Origin: Duganella aquatilis
GTDB taxonomy: Bacteria > Pseudomonadota > Gammaproteobacteria > Burkholderiales > Burkholderiaceae_D
NCBI RefSeq assembly: GCF_009674565.1
Contig: NZ_WKJL01000004.1
Coordinates: 124,001-188,000 of the forward strand
DNA length: 64,000 nt
Direction: 5' to 3'
Both the position numbers and the translations under genes were made by a program. The notes under the pieces were generated by a model. That model saw only the letters and a program-made list of their open reading frames with translations. It did not search any database and was not told the origin of the DNA. Below, in pieces: positions 40,710 through 49,152 of this stretch. The stretch's first letter is position 1, and each line of letters starts with the position of its first letter.

Positions 40710-41793
40710 GGAGCCCGGGCCAGTCGGAATAGCCGGTGGCGTCGCCGCCGTACCAGTATTCCTTCGGCGCTTCGGCCAGCGGCGCGCCGGTGCGCAGGCG
40801 CTCGATCAGGTCCGGATTGGCGATGAACGGCCGGCCGATGCTGAACAGGTCGGCGTCGCCCGCCGCCAGCGTCTGCTCGGCCAGCGCCAGCGTGTACTGG
40901 TTGTTGGCGATGTAGGCGCCGTTGAAGCGTTCGCGCAGCGCCGTGAAGCTGATGCCGTCGGTGGCCTCACGGCTCAACTGGGTCACGCCCTCGATGTCGT
41001 GGATGTACAGCAGGCCCAGTGCCGACAGTGCATCCACAAAGGCGCCGAAGGTGACCATGGTGTTGCTGTCGAGCGGGGTGTTGCCCGGCGCCGTCGTCAC
41101 CGGCGAGATGCGGATGCCGACGCGGTCGGCGCCCCAGACATCCACCACCGCGCGCACCACTTCCAGCGGGAAGCGCAGGCGGTTTTCCAGCGAGCCGCCG
41201 TATTCGTCGATGCGATGATTGGTACTGTCGCGCACGAACTGTTCCAGCAGGTAGTTGTTGGCCGCGTGCACTTCCACGCCATCGAAGCCGGCGCGCTTGG
41301 CGTTTTCGGCGGCGCGGCGGTAATCCTCAACGATGCCAGGCAGTTCGCCGGCCTCCAGCGCGCGCGGCGTGACGAAGTCCTTCATGCCGTCCTGCACCCG
41401 GATCTGCCCTTCCGGCTTGATCGCCGATGGCGCCACCGGCAGCCCGCCGTTGTGCATGTCCGGATGCGACATGCGGCCGGTGTGCCACAGTTGCAGGAAG
41501 ATCTTGCCGTCGCGCTGGTGCACGGCGTCGGTCACGTGGCGCCAGGCGGCGACCTGTTCCTCGGTCCAGATGCCGGGCGTGCGTGGATAGCCGCGGGCCT
41601 GGGCCGAAATATTGGTGGCTTCCGTGACGATCAGGCCGGCGCCGGCGCGCTGCGCGTAATACGCTGCGGCATAGTCCGGCGGCACGCCGGCCTCGTCCGA
41701 GCGGCTGCGCGTCATCGGCGCCATGACGATGCGGTTTTTCAGCGACAGGCTGCCGATGGTGACAGGCTGAAGAATTGGGCTATTGGCATGCAT
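40699..41793 (-). CDS. Old Yellow Enzyme-family alkene reductase
   Basis: The 364-residue FMN enzyme has MAPMTRSRSD, LQLWHTGRMSH, substrate-binding His176 and Asn179 (VEVHAANNYLLEQF), and RDSTNHRIDEYGGSLENRLRF. The family reduces activated C=C bonds of enones, nitroesters and quinones with NADPH. It begins 13 bases after the aldehyde dehydrogenase gene with AAGGAG upstream. A paralogue of equal length lies at 61679. Confidence 0.92.
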   Translation of the reverse strand: MHANSPILQPVTIGSLSLKNRIVMAPMTRSRSDEAGVPPDYAAAYYAQRAGAGLIVTEATNISAQARGYPRTPGIWTEEQVAAWRHVTDAVHQRDGKIFLQLWHTGRMSHPDMHNGGLPVAPSAIKPEGQIRVQDGMKDFVTPRALEAGELPGIVEDYRRAAENAKRAGFDGVEVHAANNYLLEQFVRDSTNHRIDEYGGSLENRLRFPLEVVRAVVDVWGADRVGIRISPVTTAPGNTPLDSNTMVTFGAFVDALSALGLLYIHDIEGVTQLSREATDGISFTALRERFNGAYIANNQYTLALAEQTLAAGDADLFSIGRPFIANPDLIERLRTGAPLAEAPKEYWYGGDATGYSDWPGLHGR

Positions 41794-41806
41794 GATGTTC
41801 TCCTTG

Positions 41807-43201
41807 TTAGTCAACGGTTTTGGCCCATACGGCCTGTGCATTGGTGAATTCGCGCAATCCGAAGTGCGACAGCTCGCGTCCGTAACCGCTCTTCTTCACG
41901 CCGCCCACCGGGATGCGGGCGTTCGACGCCGGATAGCCGTTGATGAACACGCCGCCGGTTTCCAGGCGCCGGGCGATGCGCTGGGCGCGGGCGATGTCGC
42001 TGGTCCACAGGCTGCCGCCCAGGCCGTAGTCGCTGGTGTTGGCCAGCAGGATGGCGTGCTCGGCGTTGTCAGCCACGGTGATGGCGGCGACCGGGCCGAA
42101 GGTTTCCTCGTCAAACGCGGCCATGCCAGGCTGGACATTGGTCAGCACCGTCGGCGCGTAGAAATTGCCCGGGCCATCCAGCTTGCGGCCGCCGGTCACC
42201 AGCGTGGCGCCGGCGGCGATGGTGCGTTCCACCTGCTGATGCAACTCGTCGCGCAGGTCGCCGCGCGCCATGGGGCCGATGGTGCTGGCCGGATCCAGCG
42301 GGTCGCCGGCGGTCATCTGCTGTACGGCGGCCACGAACTTGCGGGTGAATTCCTCGGCGATCGGCTGTTCCAGGATGAAGCGCTTGGCCGCCAGGCAGAC
42401 CTGGCCGGCGTTCTGGAAGCGCGCTTCGATGCCGGCCTTGACCGCCAGGTCGATATTGGCGTCCGCCAGCACGATGAAGGCGTCGGCGCCGCCCAGTTCC
42501 AGCAGGCTTTTCTTCAGCGCCTTGCCGGCGGTGGCGGCGACGGCGGAACCGGCGCGCATGCTGCCGGTCAGCGTGACGGCGGCGACACGCGGATCTTCAA
42601 TGGTGCGGGCCACGGTGTCGTTGTCGGCGATCAGGTTGGCGAACAAGCCTTTCGGGAAGCCGGCGGCTTCGTAGGCTTCTTGCAGCGCATAGGCCGAGCC
42701 CATGACGTTCGGTGCATGCTTCAGCAGGAAGCCGTTACCGGACAACATGATCGGGCCGGAAGCGCGCACCACTTGCCACAGCGGGAAATTCCAGGGCATC
42801 ACGGCCAGCACGGTGCCAATTGGCAAATAGGAAACGTGCACCTGGTCGTCGCCGTCCACTGCGACCGGCTCGTCGGCCAGGATGGCTGGGCCGTTGTCGG
42901 CGATCCAGTCGATGGTGGCAGCGCATTTTTCCACTTCGGCGCGGGCGGCCTTGATGGTTTTGCCCATTTCGGCGGTAATCAGCGCGGCCAGCGTTTCCGA
43001 ACGCTCGCGCAGCGTGGCCGACAGGCGGCGATAGGCGGCGACGCGCTCGCGCATCGGCGTGGCGCGCCACAGGCGGAAGGCGGCGCTGTTGGCGTCGAGC
43101 AGGCGTTCGACTTCGCTTGGGGTCTGGTATGCGTAGGTGGCGATCAGCTCACCGTTGGCAGGATTGCGCGAAACGGCAACATTGGTATTTTGCTGGGACA
43201 T
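41807..43201 (-). CDS. NAD(P)-dependent aldehyde dehydrogenase, succinate-semialdehyde dehydrogenase-like
   Basis: The 464-residue enzyme has general base Glu235 (LLELGGADAF), nucleophile Cys269 (NAGQVCLAAKRF) and oxyanion Asn in MPWNFPLW. The short N-terminus and C-terminal GGVKKSGYGRELSHFGLREFTNAQAV are of the SSADH/GabD-like YneI group. First gene of an operon with an Old Yellow Enzyme and FUSC protein; a regulator gene lies upstream on the same strand. Confidence 0.9.
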   Translation of the reverse strand: MSQQNTNVAVSRNPANGELIATYAYQTPSEVERLLDANSAAFRLWRATPMRERVAAYRRLSATLRERSETLAALITAEMGKTIKAARAEVEKCAATIDWIADNGPAILADEPVAVDGDDQVHVSYLPIGTVLAVMPWNFPLWQVVRASGPIMLSGNGFLLKHAPNVMGSAYALQEAYEAAGFPKGLFANLIADNDTVARTIEDPRVAAVTLTGSMRAGSAVAATAGKALKKSLLELGGADAFIVLADANIDLAVKAGIEARFQNAGQVCLAAKRFILEQPIAEEFTRKFVAAVQQMTAGDPLDPASTIGPMARGDLRDELHQQVERTIAAGATLVTGGRKLDGPGNFYAPTVLTNVQPGMAAFDEETFGPVAAITVADNAEHAILLANTSDYGLGGSLWTSDIARAQRIARRLETGGVFINGYPASNARIPVGGVKKSGYGRELSHFGLREFTNAQAVWAKTVD

Positions 43202-43227
43202 GATTCTTACCTCCGGGATGGTTGGGT

Positions 43228-43246
43228 GCAGTGCGTAATGCACTGC
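43228..43246. promoter_or_regulatory. Inverted repeat before the aldehyde dehydrogenase gene
   Basis: GCAGTGC-GTAAT-GCACTGC is a perfect seven-base dyad with a five-base spacer, 27-45 bases upstream of the start codon. It is a good candidate operator for the neighbouring XRE/MmyB regulator. A second hairpin (CCTATGAC, loop TGTGG, GTCATAGG; 43299-43319) spans that regulator's stop codon. Confidence 0.55.
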
Positions 43247-43299
43247 CATGACCATCAGTGTAGGTAAGTCGAATCGGGCGAAGAAGGCGTCTTGTTATC

Positions 43300-44109
43300 C
43301 TATGACTGTGGGTCATAGGCAGCGTGGCGGGGGATGTAGGTGACCAGCGACAGGTCCGGCCGGCCCTCGGGCGTCAGCGCCACGTAGGTGAAGTCGATAT
43401 AGCCGCTGGTCGGGTGCAGCAGCCGTTTGCGGCCTTCGTCGAAGCCCTTGACCTCGGTATCCGGCCACCATGCGCGGAATTCCGGGCTTTGCGCCGACAA
43501 TTCCTCGATCAGGCTGTCGAACGGCGCCTTGTCCTGGGCGTGGGCGCGGGCCGCGCGGAAGGTCGAGATCATGCCGCGCGCCATCTGCTCCCAGTCCAGG
43601 ATCAGGGTGCGGTACGGGATGTACAGGAACAACAGCCGCAGCGTGTTGCGTTCATGCGGCTGCAGCGAGCCGTAGTCGACAAACATGTCGGCGATGGCAT
43701 CGTTCCAGGCCAGGATGTCGAGCCGGGGATTGCGCACATAGGCCGGAATCGGATTGATCGCCCGCACCAGCATTTCCAGCCCGGCGCTGACTTCGCCGCT
43801 GGTCTCGATGGCGGGCGCTTCCAGCGCGGACAGCGCGAACAGGTGCGACGCCTCCACCCGGTCCAGCTTCAGCACCTTGGCGATGCGCCGCAGCGCGTCG
43901 GCGGAAGGCTGGATGTCGCGCCCCTGCTCCAGCCAGGTGTACCAGCTGACGCTGACGCCGGCCAGCACCGCCACCTCCTCGCGTCGCAGGCCCGGCGTGC
44001 GTCGCGGCCCTTCCGGCAGGCCGAACTCCTTCGGCTGCAGGCGCGCGCGCCGGCTGGAAAGAAAGGCGCCAAACTCGTGGCGTTGTTCGGGAGTAGGTCT
44101 GCTGGCCAT
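43300..44109 (-). CDS. XRE-family regulator with MmyB-like ligand domain
   Basis: The 269-residue protein has an N-terminal helix-turn-helix (FLSSRRARLQPKEFGLPEGPRRTPGLRREEVAVLAGVSVSWYTWLEQGRDIQPSADALRRIAKVL) and the PAS-like MmyB domain (IPAYVRNPRLDILAWNDAIADMFVDY; RNTLRLLFL; HPTSGYIDFTYVALTPEGRPDLSLVTYIP). In Streptomyces MmyB this domain binds fatty acid. Such genes commonly sit beside the oxidoreductases they control, here the ALDH-OYE-FUSC operon downstream. Confidence 0.9.
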   Translation of the reverse strand: MASRPTPEQRHEFGAFLSSRRARLQPKEFGLPEGPRRTPGLRREEVAVLAGVSVSWYTWLEQGRDIQPSADALRRIAKVLKLDRVEASHLFALSALEAPAIETSGEVSAGLEMLVRAINPIPAYVRNPRLDILAWNDAIADMFVDYGSLQPHERNTLRLLFLYIPYRTLILDWEQMARGMISTFRAARAHAQDKAPFDSLIEELSAQSPEFRAWWPDTEVKGFDEGRKRLLHPTSGYIDFTYVALTPEGRPDLSLVTYIPRHAAYDPQS

Positions 44110-44184
44110 GGATCTGGAGGAATACTGTTGAGACAGCCTCTATTCTAGCGATAACCGGCGCCCGCGGCGAGATGGCGCCCGCGG

Positions 44185-44577
44185 CTAGCGGGCACTGCGC
44201 CGGCCGGTCGATACCACGCGCTGCAGCAGTTCGTCGAAGCGGGCCGGCTTCAGCAGGTAGTCGTCGAAGCCGCTTTCGATGGCGCGGTTGCGCGTGGCCG
44301 GGTCGTTCCAGGCGCTGTAGGCGATCAGCACCGGCTGGACCGCGACCGGCAGTTGCCGCACGGCGGTGGCGACGGCAAAGCCATCCACCACCGGCATGCC
44401 GAGGTCGAGCAGGACCACGTCGGGCGCGAACGCCGCCGCCGAGGCGATGCCGGCGTCGCCATCGTAGACGGCGGCGGTGACATGACCATGAAGCGCGAGC
44501 AATTCAGCAACCAGGTCGGCCGCGTCGCGATTGTCATCGACAACAAGTATGCGTTTCGGAGAGAACTGGGAAGCCAT
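44185..44577 (-). CDS. Single-domain response regulator
   Basis: The 130-residue receiver domain has phospho-acceptor Asp58 (VVLLDLGMP), acid pair Asp14/Asp15 (LVVDDNRD), Ser (IAYSAW) and Lys (YLLKPARF). No output domain is present, so it acts by protein contact or as a phosphate relay. It is divergent from a GAF histidine kinase, its likely partner. Start at MASQFSPKR. Confidence 0.88.
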   Translation of the reverse strand: MASQFSPKRILVVDDNRDAADLVAELLALHGHVTAAVYDGDAGIASAAAFAPDVVLLDLGMPVVDGFAVATAVRQLPVAVQPVLIAYSAWNDPATRNRAIESGFDDYLLKPARFDELLQRVVSTGRRSAR

Positions 44578-44596
44578 GATGTTTCCGGTCGGTGGC

Positions 44597-44613
44597 ATGC
44601 AGCGACGCTGCAT
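44597..44613. promoter_or_regulatory. 17-base palindrome in the leader of the response regulator gene
   Basis: ATGCAGCG-A-CGCTGCAT is symmetric over eight bases each side and lies 20-36 bases upstream of the start. It could be an operator or a leader hairpin that hides the weak ribosome site. Confidence 0.4.
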
Positions 44614-44765
44614 CTGCGTACGGCAAACATGGGGCCGAGGTGGATGAGGCGGACAATAGGGGCCGCGCCATGGAAATTGCATTATACGCGAGAAAAAGCC
44701 ATGGCTCCGATTGTGCCACTTGGGCTATTATCAGTTGACCTTCTTTCTTTACGCGCCTACCCGGG

Positions 44766-45938
44766 ATGAATAGCCCTACGCCATCTGATGTTGAAATTGT
44801 GCAATCCATCGGCGCGGTGCCGAGGATGCTGCGCGTGATCGCCGGCGCCACCGGGCTGCGCTGGGTGGCGGTTGCGCGCGTCACGGCAAGTGAGCTGACC
44901 ATTTGCGCCGTGCACGATGAGCTGGCGTTCGGCTTTGCGCCGGGCGCCGTGCTGGAAATCACCAAGACCCTGTGCGACAAAGTGCGGCGCGAGCAGGCCA
45001 GCATCATCATCGACAACGTCGCGACGGACAGCGCCTACCAGGGGCATCCGGTGCCGCAACTGTACGGCTTTCAAAGTTATTTCTCGATCCCCATCCACCG
45101 CAAGGGCGGCGAATTCTTCGGCACGCTGTGCGGCCTGGACACCGCGCCGGCGCGCCTGTCCGACGCGGCCATGCGGGAATCGCTGGAACTCTACGCCCAG
45201 CTGCTGTCGAGCCAGATCGATGACCGCCACAGCCTGAGCGCGGCGCGCGAAGCGCTGATCGAAGAGCAGGACATCAGCAAGATGCGCGAACGGCTGATCG
45301 GCATCCTCGGCCATGATCTGCGCACGCCGCTGTCGGCGATTTCCGCCTGCGCCGGGCTGGTGCGCCTGATTTCCGAGGACGAGCGCACGCTCAAGGCCAT
45401 GTCGCGCATCAATCTGAGCGTGGAGCGGATTTCCATGCTGATTGACAGCGTGATGGATTTCACGCGCAGCAAGGTGGGCGGCGCCCTGGCCTCCAACCTT
45501 GAGCCGCACTGCCAGATGCAGCAGGTGCTGGCGCATGTAATCGAGGAGCTGCGGCTGGCGTATCCGGACCGCAGCATCACGGCCGACCTGTCGCTGACCG
45601 ATCCGATTTCCTGCGACGCCATGCGGATCGCGCAGCTGGCCTCCAACCTGCTGGTCAACGCCCTGCTGCACGGCGACCAGCAGGCGCCGGTCCGGCTGGA
45701 GGCGCGCACCGGCCACCAGCGCTTTACGCTGGCGGTGAGCAACAGCGGCGATGCCATTCCGGCCGCCAGACTGGCCACCCTGTTCGACCCGTTCTCGAAA
45801 ACCGACCGCAAGGGCAAGCAAGGCGGCCTCGGCCTGGGCTTGTATATCGCGGCAGAAATCGCCAAGGCCCATCACGGCGAACTCGGCGTCGAGTCGAGCG
45901 CCGGGAAAACCGTGTTTACTTTGACGATGCCGCTTTAG
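44766..45938 (+). CDS. GAF-domain sensor histidine kinase
   Basis: The 390-residue soluble kinase has a GAF domain (residues about 15-160; VAVARVTASELTICAVHDELAFGFAPG; GFQSYFSIPIHRKGGEFFGTLCGLD), HisKA with His183 (LGHDLRTPLSAI) and a HATPase domain with N (LLVNALLHG), G1 (NSGDAI) and G2 (KQGGLGLGLYIA) boxes. No membrane segment, so the signal is cytoplasmic. The GAF domain resembles phytochrome-type or redox GAF but lacks an evident chromophore Cys. Overlaps the convergent YcaO gene by 23 bases. Confidence 0.9.
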   Translation: MNSPTPSDVEIVQSIGAVPRMLRVIAGATGLRWVAVARVTASELTICAVHDELAFGFAPGAVLEITKTLCDKVRREQASIIIDNVATDSAYQGHPVPQLYGFQSYFSIPIHRKGGEFFGTLCGLDTAPARLSDAAMRESLELYAQLLSSQIDDRHSLSAAREALIEEQDISKMRERLIGILGHDLRTPLSAISACAGLVRLISEDERTLKAMSRINLSVERISMLIDSVMDFTRSKVGGALASNLEPHCQMQQVLAHVIEELRLAYPDRSITADLSLTDPISCDAMRIAQLASNLLVNALLHGDQQAPVRLEARTGHQRFTLAVSNSGDAIPAARLATLFDPFSKTDRKGKQGGLGLGLYIAAEIAKAHHGELGVESSAGKTVFTLTMPL

Positions 45939-48117
45939 CGCGCGCCGCGTGCAGCTTGCGGTAGCTGTCGATCAGGCGGTGATGGCGATCCAGGCCTTCC
46001 AGCTGCATATTGGTCGGCGTCAGGCCGTGGAAGCGCACGCTGCCTTCCAGCGAACCCAGCACCGCGTCCATGCGCTCGTTGCCGAACATGCGGCGGAAGT
46101 TGGCCTCGTAGTCGTCCATGTCCAGCTCATCGTCGAGCTCGACTTCCAGCGCCGCGTTCAGCGCCTGGTAGAACAGGCGGCGCTCGACCGTGTTGTCGTT
46201 GTATTGCAGGAAGGCGCCGACCAGGTCGTGCGCTTCCTCGAACTGTTGCAGGGCGACGTGGATCAGCAGCTTCAGTTCCAGCACGTTGAGCTGACCCCAG
46301 TCGGTGTTCTCGTCGAACTCGATGCCGATCAGCGTGGCGATGTCGCCGTATTCGTCCAGCTCGTTGTTTTCCAGGCGGTCCAGCAGCGCTTCCAGGCGGG
46401 CCTCGTCCAGGCGGTGCAGGTTCAGGATGTCTTCGCGGAACAGCAGCGCCTTGTTGGTGTTATCCCAGATCAGGTCTTCCACCGGATACACTTCCGAATA
46501 GCCCGGCACCAGGATGCGGCAGGCGATGGCGCCCAGGTCATCGTAGACGGCCATATAGGCTTCCTTGCCCAGGTCCTTGAGGATGCCGAACAGGGTAGCG
46601 GCTTCCTCGGCGTTGGAGTTTTCGCCCTGGCCCGAGAAGTCCCACTCGACGAAGTCGTAATCGGCCCTGGCGCTGAAGAAGCGCCACGAGACGATGCCGC
46701 TGGAATCGATGAAGTGCTCGACAAAGTTGTTCGGCTCGGTGACGGCGTTGCTGACGAAGGTTGGCGGCGGCAGGTCGTTCAGACCCTCGAAGCTGCGGCC
46801 TTGCAGCAGTTCGGTCAGGCTGCGCTCCAGCGCCACCTCGAAGCTCGGGTGGGCGCCGAACGAGGCGAACACGCCGCCGGTGCGCGGATTCATCAGCGTC
46901 ACGCACATCAGCGGGTACACGCCGCCCAGCGACGCGTCCTTGACCAGCACCGGGAAGCCCTGCTCTTCCAGGCCCTGGATGCCGGCCACGATGCGCGGAT
47001 ATTTCGCCAGCACTTCCTGCGGCACGTCCGGCAAGGCGATTTCGCCTTCCAGGATTTCGCGCTTGACGGCGCGCTCGAAAATCTCGGACAGGCATTGCAC
47101 CTGCGCTTCGGCCAGCGTGTTACCGGCGCTCATGCCGTTGCTGACGTAGAGGTTTTCCACCAGGTTGGACGGGAAGTACACCACCTCGCCGTCCGACTGG
47201 CGTACGTACGGCAGCGAGCAGATGCCGCGCTTGGCGTTGCCGGAATTGGTGTCGATCAGGTGCGAGCCGCGCAGCTCGCCGTCCGGATTGTAGATGGCCA
47301 GGCTGTAGGCATCGAGGATCTCGGCCGGCAGCGCGTCCTTGCGGCCCGGCTTAAACCAGCGCTCGTTCGGATAATGCACGAAGTCGGCGTTAGCGATGTC
47401 CTCGCCCCAGAAGGCGCCGGCGTAGAAGTGGTTGTTGTTCAGGCGTTCGATGTATTCGCCGAGCGCCGACGCCAGTGCGCTTTCCTTGGTCGAACCCTTG
47501 CCGTTGGTGAAGCACATCGGCGAGTGGGCGTCGCGGATGTGCAGCGACCACACGTTCGGCACGATATTGCGCCACGAGGCGATTTCAATCTTGATGCCCA
47601 GGTTGGCCAGCACCGACGACATATTGGCGATGGTCTGCTCCAGCGGCAGGTCCTTGCCCGGAATATAGGTGCTGGCTTCGGTATCCGGATTCACCATCAG
47701 CAGCGCCTGCGCATCGGCGTCCAGGTTGGCCACTTCCTCGATCACGAACTCGGGACCGGCCTGCACCACCTTCTTGACCGTGCAGCGGTCGATCGAGCGC
47801 AGGATGCCCTGGCGGTCTTTTTCCGAGATGTCTTCCGGCAGCTCGACCTGGATCTTGAAGATCTGCTGGTAGCGGTTTTCCGGATCGACAATATTATTCT
47901 GCGACAAACGAATGTTTTCGGTCGGAATGTTACGGGTATTGCAGTACAACTTCACGAAATAAGCCGCGCACAGGGCGGACGACGCCAGGAAGTAGTCGAA
48001 CGGTCCCGGTGCCGAGCCGTCGCCCTTGTAGCGGATGGGCTGGTCGGCCACGACGGTGAAATCATCGAACTTGGCTTCCAGGCGAAGCTTGTCGAGAAAG
48101 TTGACTTTAATTTCCAT
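45916..48117 (-). CDS. ycaO: OsmC-YcaO fusion protein
   Basis: The 733-residue protein joins an OsmC-like N-terminal domain (residues 1-135; Cys50 in SSALCAAYF and Cys112 in DRCTVKKVV fit the peroxidatic/resolving pair) to a YcaO domain with ATP-binding GEYIERLNNNH (220-230) and EAQVQCLSEIFERAVKREI. A C-terminal helical region follows, as in E. coli YcaO, which supports RimO in methylthiolation of ribosomal protein S12. I start at MEIKVNFLDK. A promoter and hairpin lie in the leader. Confidence 0.88.
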   Translation of the reverse strand: MEIKVNFLDKLRLEAKFDDFTVVADQPIRYKGDGSAPGPFDYFLASSALCAAYFVKLYCNTRNIPTENIRLSQNNIVDPENRYQQIFKIQVELPEDISEKDRQGILRSIDRCTVKKVVQAGPEFVIEEVANLDADAQALLMVNPDTEASTYIPGKDLPLEQTIANMSSVLANLGIKIEIASWRNIVPNVWSLHIRDAHSPMCFTNGKGSTKESALASALGEYIERLNNNHFYAGAFWGEDIANADFVHYPNERWFKPGRKDALPAEILDAYSLAIYNPDGELRGSHLIDTNSGNAKRGICSLPYVRQSDGEVVYFPSNLVENLYVSNGMSAGNTLAEAQVQCLSEIFERAVKREILEGEIALPDVPQEVLAKYPRIVAGIQGLEEQGFPVLVKDASLGGVYPLMCVTLMNPRTGGVFASFGAHPSFEVALERSLTELLQGRSFEGLNDLPPPTFVSNAVTEPNNFVEHFIDSSGIVSWRFFSARADYDFVEWDFSGQGENSNAEEAATLFGILKDLGKEAYMAVYDDLGAIACRILVPGYSEVYPVEDLIWDNTNKALLFREDILNLHRLDEARLEALLDRLENNELDEYGDIATLIGIEFDENTDWGQLNVLELKLLIHVALQQFEEAHDLVGAFLQYNDNTVERRLFYQALNAALEVELDDELDMDDYEANFRRMFGNERMDAVLGSLEGSVRFHGLTPTNMQLEGLDRHHRLIDSYRKLHAARAKAASSK

Positions 48118-48156
48118 GAGAGATGTCCAAATCGTTTCTGTAGCGGCCAACAAGGC

Positions 48157-48204
48157 AAAAAGGGCAGCCATACCGGCTGCCCTTCTGAGTAGGCGGCAAG
48201 TATA
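48157..48204 (-). promoter_or_regulatory. Promoter and terminator-like hairpin in the ycaO leader
   Basis: On the minus strand an extended -10 GTGGTATACT (48208-48199) is followed about 15 bases later by the stem AGGGCAGCC-GGTAT-GGCTGCCCT and then five T (48184-48157). The start codon is 40 bases beyond the T-run. No gene lies upstream on this strand, so the hairpin is inside the predicted 5' leader: an attenuator candidate or a short leader RNA. Confidence 0.55.
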
Positions 48205-48254
48205 CCACACTGCGCAGCGTGTATGATTCCACCGTCTTTTCACGGATACACTGC

Positions 48255-49148
48255 ATGGCACGCGATAACATCAACGATATTCTGGTATTTCTCGCGGTGG
48301 CGCGTGAACGCAGTTTCACGCGCGCGGCCGCCAAGCTGGGCATGACGCAGTCGGCCCTCAGCCACATCATCCGCGCGCTGGAAAGCCGCATGGGCGTGCG
48401 CCTGCTGACACGCACCACGCGCAGCGTCTCGCCCACCGAGGCCGGCGAGCGCCTGCTGCAAAACGTCGCGCCGCGACTGGAAGAGATCGAGGCGGAGATC
48501 AGCGCCATCAGCGACCTCGGCGACAAGCCGGCCGGCACCGTGCGCATCACGGCCATCGACCACACGGTGGACACGGTGTTATGGCCGCGCATCGCGCCGC
48601 TGCTGCACGAGCACCCGGACCTGCGGGTCGAGATCAGTTCCGACTACCGCCTGGTCGACATCGCCGCCGAGCGCTACGACATCGGCGTGCGCCACGGCGA
48701 CCAGGTCGACAAGGACATGATCGCGGTGCGCCTGACGGCCGATGTGCCGATGCTGATCGTCGGCGCACCGTCCTATTTCGCGCGCCATCCCAAGCCAACC
48801 TCGCTGCAGGAACTGCTGCGCCACAACTGCATCAGCCTGCGCCTGGCCGGCAGCGGCGCTTTTTATGCGTGGGAACTGGTGCACCAGGGCCGCCCGGTCG
48901 AAGCCCGCGTGCGCGGCCAGACGGTCTTCACCAGCATCTATCCGATGCTGGATGCCGCGCTGGCCGGCTTCGGCCTGGCGTTCCTACCGGACAGCCTGGT
49001 CGGCGAGCACGTGCGTGCCGGCCGCCTGGTCAGCGTGATGCAGGACTGGTGCGCGCCATTTGAAGGCCTGTACGCCTACTATCCCAGCCACCGCAACGCC
49101 TCGCGCGCCCTGGCGCTGGTGATCGAGGCGATCCGGCACAAGGACTGA
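48255..49148 (+). CDS. LysR-family transcriptional regulator
   Basis: The 297-residue protein has the LysR winged helix (INDILVFLAVARERSFTRAAAKLGMTQSALSHIIRALESRMGVRLLTRTTRSVSPTEAGERLL) and a CrgA/DHFR-like effector domain (GTVRITAIDHTVDTVLWPRIAPLLHEHPDLRVEISSDYRLVDI). Divergent from ycaO, convergent with the alcohol dehydrogenase gene four bases away. Target unknown. Start MARDNIND. Confidence 0.9.
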   Translation: MARDNINDILVFLAVARERSFTRAAAKLGMTQSALSHIIRALESRMGVRLLTRTTRSVSPTEAGERLLQNVAPRLEEIEAEISAISDLGDKPAGTVRITAIDHTVDTVLWPRIAPLLHEHPDLRVEISSDYRLVDIAAERYDIGVRHGDQVDKDMIAVRLTADVPMLIVGAPSYFARHPKPTSLQELLRHNCISLRLAGSGAFYAWELVHQGRPVEARVRGQTVFTSIYPMLDAALAGFGLAFLPDSLVGEHVRAGRLVSVMQDWCAPFEGLYAYYPSHRNASRALALVIEAIRHKD

Positions 49149-49152
49149 GCGC

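Noticed and set aside
45949-48192. A 747-codon open frame antisense to the YcaO gene, and similar long antisense frames over catB, the SSS gene, the permease and the propeller kinase
   Set aside because: All mirror real genes in third-position GC-rich DNA; none has a ribosome site with a recognisable protein.
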